A stretch of DNA of 11,243 nt from an uncultured Clostridium sp. (GTDB taxonomy: Bacteria > Bacillota > Clostridia > TANB77 > CAG-508), in contig CAMSEM010000039.1 of NCBI GenBank assembly GCA_947057505.1, positions 1 to 11,243 on the forward strand. Reading direction: 5' to 3'. This document shows, piece by piece, positions 7,826 to 11,243 of the stretch. Each line of letters begins with the position of its first letter. Position 1 is the first letter of the stretch. Under the pieces are notes generated by a model that was given only the letters and a program-made list of their open reading frames with translations, made no database searches and had not been told where the DNA came from. A program made the translations under genes and the position numbers.

Positions 7826-8848
7826 TTATTTTGTTTCTTTTTTATTTTTTAGTTTTAATACAACTACTGCAATAATTAAAGCTAAAATAACTCCAGCAAT
7901 TACAAATAAAATAATATTATCACCTGTGATTGGTAGTTTGCTTGTTTGTTTTACAACAACTTCTTGTTCTTCGCGAATTTCTTTATATTCATCGTTACAA
8001 TCCATAATTTGAACATCTACTACTGGTGTATTATCTCCTTCTGTTTTTTGAATCCATACAATATATTGATCACCTTTTTTTAAATCTTGTGGTTGTTCAA
8101 TTGTAAAGTCTTTTACTTCTGTCCAATTTTTACTATTTACTTCTGGCATGGCATTTTCATATGCTACTTTAAATTCATTATAAATAGCTAATTGTTCTAC
8201 TATATTTTTGTTATTATCTAATTGATTCATTTTATTTGCTATAGCAATAAATTTTTCTGCTTCTGACCCTTTTGTTGATTTTACAATTTTGTATGTATAT
8301 TTTGCTGTTTTACTATCTGTAATATTAAGTGTTCCAATTTTACCAGTAACTTTTACACCATCAACTGTTGTTTCTGGTAATTGTTTTTCACCTACTTTTA
8401 CTTTAATATTTTTAGTTACTAAATTAAGTTCGGCAATTTTGTTTTCTGTTAATGCATTTGCTAAGTTTATTTCTTTTGCCTTTACTTTATAGTTTTCAGC
8501 TTGTTTTACCCATAAAAATGTTTTTGTTTTTTCAACACTTTGTGTATATGTTACATCTTCTATATATGCAATAGAATTTCCATTTTCTGTTTTATCTATT
8601 GCTGATTGTGTAAATACTAAATCCTCTTGTTTTGTATTTGCACTTTTAGAAAATGCGAACTCAAATTTTTCATTTAGTAGACCAGATACATATACGATAT
8701 ATTCTGTATTACTTTTTTGAATAATTTGTATTTCTGGCGTTTGATTTGTATTTGCTGTTTCAGCAAATGAAATTCCTTGCAACATTGTGATTACTATTAT
8801 CGCTATAAGTATACATAATGTTACTTTGTTAATAAAAGCTTTTTTCAT
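7826..8848 (-). CDS. LPxTG-type cell-wall-anchored surface protein
   Basis: A 340-residue secreted protein. A signal peptide spans about 1-29 (MKKAF start, hydrophobic core, probable cleavage after SFA before ETANT). The C-terminus is a textbook sorting signal: LPITG at 305-309, a hydrophobic helix (about 312-331) and a Lys-rich tail ending KNKKETK. The mature region (about 30-300) looks beta-rich with a helical segment near 200-235. I do not recognise a named domain, and no pilin YPKN motif is seen. It is the first gene of the operon, with GGGGG 8 bases before the ATG and its own promoter. It is followed after 3 bases by a sortase, making it the obvious substrate of that enzyme. It may be a structural surface protein or an anchor for the giant Ig-like protein; the latter is inference. 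Confidence 0.9.
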   Translation of the reverse strand: MKKAFINKVTLCILIAIIVITMLQGISFAETANTNQTPEIQIIQKSNTEYIVYVSGLLNEKFEFAFSKSANTKQEDLVFTQSAIDKTENGNSIAYIEDVTYTQSVEKTKTFLWVKQAENYKVKAKEINLANALTENKIAELNLVTKNIKVKVGEKQLPETTVDGVKVTGKIGTLNITDSKTAKYTYKIVKSTKGSEAEKFIAIANKMNQLDNNKNIVEQLAIYNEFKVAYENAMPEVNSKNWTEVKDFTIEQPQDLKKGDQYIVWIQKTEGDNTPVVDVQIMDCNDEYKEIREEQEVVVKQTSKLPITGDNIILFVIAGVILALIIAVVVLKLKNKKETK

Positions 8849-8895
8849 ATTATTTCCCCCTTCAATATATAAGCTTTAAACTCAATACAGTCACT

Positions 8896-8924
8896 ATTAT
8901 ACTACATTTTTTTGGTATTGTAAA
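8896..8924 (-). promoter_or_regulatory. Promoter of the LPITG protein-sortase-giant protein operon
   Basis: On the minus strand, TTTACA (8919-8924) and a perfect TATAAT (8896-8901) are separated by 17 bases. The predicted start near 8889 gives a leader of about 40 bases with a GGGGG ribosome binding site at 8856-8860. No comparable promoter was seen inside the operon, so all three genes probably share it. The rest of the gap from 8925 to 9126 is T-rich on the plus strand and shows nothing else I can support. Confidence 0.75.
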
Positions 8925-9127
8925 CAGTTTTTCCCATTTTTTGTGCTTTTTTCATGTTTTTCTTCTATTGTTTTTACTGGATTTATTTTCCATATTTCCA
9001 TTATATGTATTTTCATTTTTTATATGTTTTGTTTATTCTTCTTATATTTACATAATTTTCTTTGCTGTCTGTATATTTTTACTGTATAGTTTTGTACTAA
9101 AAATTTATATAAAAATTATTTTGTAAC

Positions 9128-9163
9128 AAAAAAAGACTTCACATTTTTTAGAAGTCTTTTTTT
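9128..9163 (-). terminator. Terminator of the EamA/DMT transporter gene
   Basis: A perfect 13-bp stem (9128-9140 with 9151-9163) has a GACTTC/GAAGTC core, a 10-nt loop and seven T residues on either strand. It lies 17 bases beyond the transporter's TAA at 9181 and insulates the operon promoter downstream. Confidence 0.85.
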
Positions 9164-9180
9164 GGTTTTATGGTATTTTG

Positions 9181-10017
9181 TTAATTAATGAAGCTTATAC
9201 CTATTACTACTAATATAATTCCTAGTATTTGTTTTATGGTTGGCTTTTTTTCTTTTTCTTTAAAGAACATTGATATAAATACTACTGCTATTATAGAAGT
9301 TGGTTTTACATATGTACTTATTGTTACCGAATTACTTGATAAGTAGTTACTTAAATATAACGAACTAAAACCAAAAATTTGTTGAACTGTTGCCCATTTT
9401 ATGATTGTTCTATGTTCTTTATGGTATTTAAAATTATATCCTTTTGAAAATAGAATGCTGAGCAATAAGTTTAGAATTAGCAAGAACACCGCATTAGACC
9501 AATATTGCAACATAAAGTGTGCAATATAATTCATAATTAAAGAGGTTGCTATTCTCATAATTAAGTCTTTTTGTAGATTTTTTATTTTTATTTTAGCATT
9601 TGCTATAACAAATACACCTACTACTGTTAATAATATAGATATAACAGATATAATTTGTAGGTTTTGAATTCCTAATATGACATCTATTACAAATGCTATT
9701 ACAATACCTAATGTTAAATAGGCTGAGTCTTCATACGGATTCAAATATTTTAGGCATCCTACAATAGTATGTTGCTTTTTATATCTAAAAAATATAGCTA
9801 ATATAAGTAAAATGATAGGAACAATTCCAAATTCGAATTTTAGTTGATTGGTAAAATATTCTACAATTACCATTATGATGGAAAATGGTATCATGGTTAA
9901 ACATGTATAATAGAAGTAGTCGTTTCTAGTTATGCCTAAATTGACCAAGTGTTTATCTACATATTGACTTCCTGCACCTAGTATTCCTGCTAACACTACA
10001 ATATATATTAGTATCAC
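9181..10017 (-). CDS. EamA/DMT-superfamily-like integral membrane transporter
   Basis: A 278-residue, highly hydrophobic protein with about ten predicted membrane helices, the usual size and topology for drug/metabolite transporters of the EamA type. The last part is most telling: a helix after STYVKPTSIIAVVFISMFF, a short charged loop (KEKEKK) and a final helix with the pattern KQILGIILVVIGISFI, typical of the end of the second EamA repeat. The N-terminal half also fits one repeat but is diverged. The substrate cannot be read from sequence. The start codon is GTG (10015-10017), supported by AGAGGTG 8 bases upstream. The gene is transcribed alone, between its own promoter and the terminator at 9128-9163. 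Confidence 0.8.
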   Translation of the reverse strand: MILIYIVVLAGILGAGSQYVDKHLVNLGITRNDYFYYTCLTMIPFSIIMVIVEYFTNQLKFEFGIVPIILLILAIFFRYKKQHTIVGCLKYLNPYEDSAYLTLGIVIAFVIDVILGIQNLQIISVISILLTVVGVFVIANAKIKIKNLQKDLIMRIATSLIMNYIAHFMLQYWSNAVFLLILNLLLSILFSKGYNFKYHKEHRTIIKWATVQQIFGFSSLYLSNYLSSNSVTISTYVKPTSIIAVVFISMFFKEKEKKPTIKQILGIILVVIGISFIN

Positions 10018-10060
10018 TTTTTATTCACCTCTTTTATGTTTGTTTTTCTTAATTATGTTT

Positions 10061-10089
10061 ATTTTATATATATTCTATTCTTTTTTCAA
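10061..10089 (-). promoter_or_regulatory. Probable promoter of the EamA/DMT transporter
   Basis: On the minus strand, TTGAAA (10084-10089) and TAAAAT (10061-10066) are 17 bases apart. It lies about 45 bases upstream of the GTG start and just below the terminator of the preceding gene. The AT-rich surroundings lower the certainty. Confidence 0.55.
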
Positions 10090-10119
10090 AGGTTCTTTCG
10101 TTGCTGTTATAAAGGCTCA

Positions 10120-10163
10120 AAAAAATAGAGTCTGTTATATAAAAATAGCAGACTCTATTTTTT
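10120..10163 (-). terminator. Terminator of the small cysteine-rich gene
   Basis: A perfect 15-bp stem (10120-10134 with 10149-10163) has an AGAGTCTG/CAGACTCT core and T-runs on either strand. A G-U pair and further A-T pairs can extend it into the loop. It begins one base after the gene's TAA at 10165-10167. Confidence 0.85.
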
Positions 10164-10164
10164 G

Positions 10165-10478
10165 TTAATTACTTTGTGACAAAAACGGGTGGATTAGTTT
10201 TTCTTTGCGGTTGCAAAAAGCTTCTTGATCATCTATATCAGTAATTCCATAAACACACGGATCTGTATCTATTTCATTTAAAACATCTTCTGCAGAATTC
10301 ATACACTCCTGGCAATAGTAGTATGGAATTACTATGTTTGGTATCGCCATATGATTAGTCCGATTAACTTTCCACATTTCTTCTACATACTCTTCTCTGC
10401 AGTGGCTACACTTTGTGTCCTTCTTAACATACTCCAACCGAATTGCACTCAGCCTTTTTTTCTTCTGTCAACTTTCAT
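10165..10478 (-). pseudogene. Small four-cysteine probable zinc-binding protein with an apparent frameshift near its start
   Basis: The main frame (10165-10437) can start only at a TTG or CTG without a good ribosome binding site. The convincing start is the ATG at 10476-10478, with AGGAGG (10487-10492) 8 bases upstream, but that frame ends after nine codons (MKVDRRKKG, then TGA). One extra A in the seven-A run (T run 10455-10461 on the plus strand), or a -1 slip there, joins the two frames into 104 residues beginning MKVDRRKKRLSAIRLEYV. In the body, CSHC and, about 30 residues on, CQEC form two CxxC pairs expected to bind one zinc, with an acidic C-terminal part. The family is unknown; the layout recalls small zinc-ribbon or YgiT-type domains but is not diagnostic. 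It may be a true frameshift mutation, a sequencing error or expression by slippage. It stands divergent from a Fic gene. Confidence 0.65.
10455..10461 (-). other. Seven-A homopolymer at the frame junction
   Basis: On the coding (minus) strand the run follows AGAAG and precedes GG. In the frame of the well-supported ATG it reads A AAA AAA G, which matches the X XXY YYZ form of a -1 slippery site and is also a substrate for transcriptional slippage. A one-base change here restores a continuous reading frame. Confidence 0.6.
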
Positions 10479-10534
10479 AATGTTTTCCTCCTAACATTTG
10501 TTTAATGAGAATACTAAATACATTTCTATTTTTA

Positions 10535-10550
10535 TTTGCATATTTGCAAA
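10535..10550. promoter_or_regulatory. Candidate operator palindrome
   Basis: TTTGCATATTTGCAAA is an inverted repeat with 6-bp arms (TTTGCA/TGCAAA) around a 4-base centre. It would sit about +5 to +20 relative to the predicted minus-strand promoter at 10561-10589, a classic repressor position. A smaller perfect palindrome, TACATTATGTA (10570-10580), lies inside that promoter's spacer. No regulator in the window is identified. Confidence 0.4.
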
Positions 10551-10560
10551 CAATAAAAAT

Positions 10561-10589
10561 GGTATATCATACATTATGTAGATTTGTAA
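10561..10589 (-). promoter_or_regulatory. Possible promoter of the cysteine-rich gene
   Basis: On the minus strand, TTACAA (10584-10589), a 17-base spacer and TATACC (10561-10566) preceded by TG (extended -10, TGATATACC). The -35 box is poor, so this is tentative. Confidence 0.35.
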
Positions 10590-10658
10590 GTTTTTTTAAT
10601 TTTTATCACAGGTTCATTGGAATTTTTAGACAAAACTATAGTAATTCTAGGCGTTTTA

Positions 10659-10667
10659 TGGTATAAT
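10659..10667 (+). promoter_or_regulatory. Extended -10 promoter of the Fic gene
   Basis: TGGTATAAT fits the extended -10 consensus TGnTATAAT. No good -35 box lies 16-18 bases upstream, as is common when the TG extension is present. Transcription from about 10674 would leave a 33-base leader with the AGGAGG site at 10694-10699. Confidence 0.6.
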
Positions 10668-10706
10668 ACTAAAGTATGAAAAAGAGAAATTTTAGGAGGT
10701 TTTTAT

Positions 10707-11243
10707 ATGTCTAATGAAGAAACTTATATAATTGAAAATGAAATAACTGATGTCACAAAAAAACAAGAATATTGGAATACAGGTATTGGTTTAAATAAAG
10801 TAGATAATTTAGAGCCTTCTAAATATTTATTAGATTTATCTCAAAAAAATATTAATGGAGAACTAAAGTATTACGAAGTAGAAAACTTATTAAAAACATA
10901 TTACGAAACGCAAAACTCTAACGACATAAATATTCAAAAAGAAAAAGAATGCGATTTAGTATCTTTAAGAATAGCTCAGCTTTTAGAAGATAGAAGCTTT
11001 GGTTTTAGCCCTATTACTTTAAAAAATATTCATAAATATTTATTTAAAGATATTTATGATTTTGCAGGTAACTACAGAAATTATAATATTACAAAAAAAG
11101 AGGACATACTAAATGGAGATACTGTTAGATATGTAAATTACCAAGATATTGAAAGTTATTTTGATTATGATTTTAAAGAAGAAAAAGAGTTTGATTATTC
11201 AAAACTAAATAATGATGAATTAATCAAACATATTGCAAAATTT
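10707..11243 (+). CDS. Fic-family protein, 3' part beyond the window
   Basis: The first 179 residues are present, the frame staying open to the edge. ATG is placed 7 bases after AGGAGG. An N-terminal segment has YWNTGIGLNKVDNLEPSKYL (22-41) and a helical part to about residue 70. The start of the Fic core then follows: SFGFSPITLKNIHKYLF (97-113), DIYDFAGNYR (115-124) and NGDTVRYVNY (136-145). These match Fic/DOC proteins, which transfer AMP or related groups from nucleotides onto target-protein hydroxyls. The catalytic HPFx(D/E)GNGR loop should lie just past the right edge and cannot be checked, so activity is unproven. The gene diverges from the small cysteine-rich gene across about 230 bases with candidate operators. 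It could be a housekeeping Fic enzyme or the toxin of a toxin-antitoxin pair; the window does not decide. Confidence 0.88.
   Translation, partial: MSNEETYIIENEITDVTKKQEYWNTGIGLNKVDNLEPSKYLLDLSQKNINGELKYYEVENLLKTYYETQNSNDINIQKEKECDLVSLRIAQLLEDRSFGFSPITLKNIHKYLFKDIYDFAGNYRNYNITKKEDILNGDTVRYVNYQDIESYFDYDFKEEKEFDYSKLNNDELIKHIAKF

Noticed and set aside
8941..9126. Plus-strand frame of 61 hydrophobic codons in the gap before the operon promoter
   Set aside because: It begins with TTG, has no ribosome binding site, and its Phe/Ile/Tyr-rich content follows from T-rich non-coding DNA.
10447..10478. TGA read as tryptophan to rescue the small cysteine-rich gene
   Set aside because: The body is in a different frame from the ATG, so reading through TGA would not join them. 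TGG serves for Trp across the long genes, so a changed genetic code is not supported.

Overview
The window is strongly AT-rich, with clear AGGAGG-type ribosome binding sites, sigma-A-like promoters, many hairpin terminators, and a sortase with an LPxTG-type substrate. This points to a low-GC Gram-positive bacterium (Bacillota, most likely a Clostridia-like or related gut lineage). The genus cannot be told from this sequence. Tryptophan is encoded by TGG throughout the long frames, so the standard bacterial code applies.

Layout. Positions 1-312 hold no secure gene. They contain a strong hairpin terminator (90-127) and an unexplained 145-bp element (137-281) bounded by a perfect 22-bp inverted repeat, with an RNA-like fold inside. 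A minus-strand gene (313-1350) encodes a HExxH protein resembling a zinc metallopeptidase. It diverges, from back-to-back promoters, from a plus-strand gene (1492-2124) for a single-pass membrane protein with an FxLYD-like extracellular domain. A bidirectional terminator (2139-2176) separates that gene from the end of the large cell-surface operon.

The operon runs on the minus strand from about 8889 down to 2209. It has one good promoter (TTTACA-17-TATAAT) and three closely spaced genes: a 340-residue secreted protein with a C-terminal LPITG sorting signal, a 201-residue membrane-anchored sortase, and a 1663-residue surface or secreted protein. The last is made of a DUF11-like domain and many Ig-like domains, partly in near-identical DNA repeats of 300, 618 and 240 bp. 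The sortase presumably anchors the LPITG protein. The giant protein has no sorting signal, so how it is held on the cell is open.

Upstream lie a GTG-started EamA/DMT-type transporter (9181-10017), a small cysteine-rich probable zinc-binding protein (10165-10478) and, divergently, the start of a Fic-family protein (10707 to the window edge). The zinc-binding gene has its good ribosome binding site and ATG in a different frame from its body. A run of seven A residues on the coding strand joins the two frames, suggesting a frameshift mutation, a sequencing error or slippage-based expression. The shared region between it and the Fic gene carries a 16-bp palindrome in an operator-like position.
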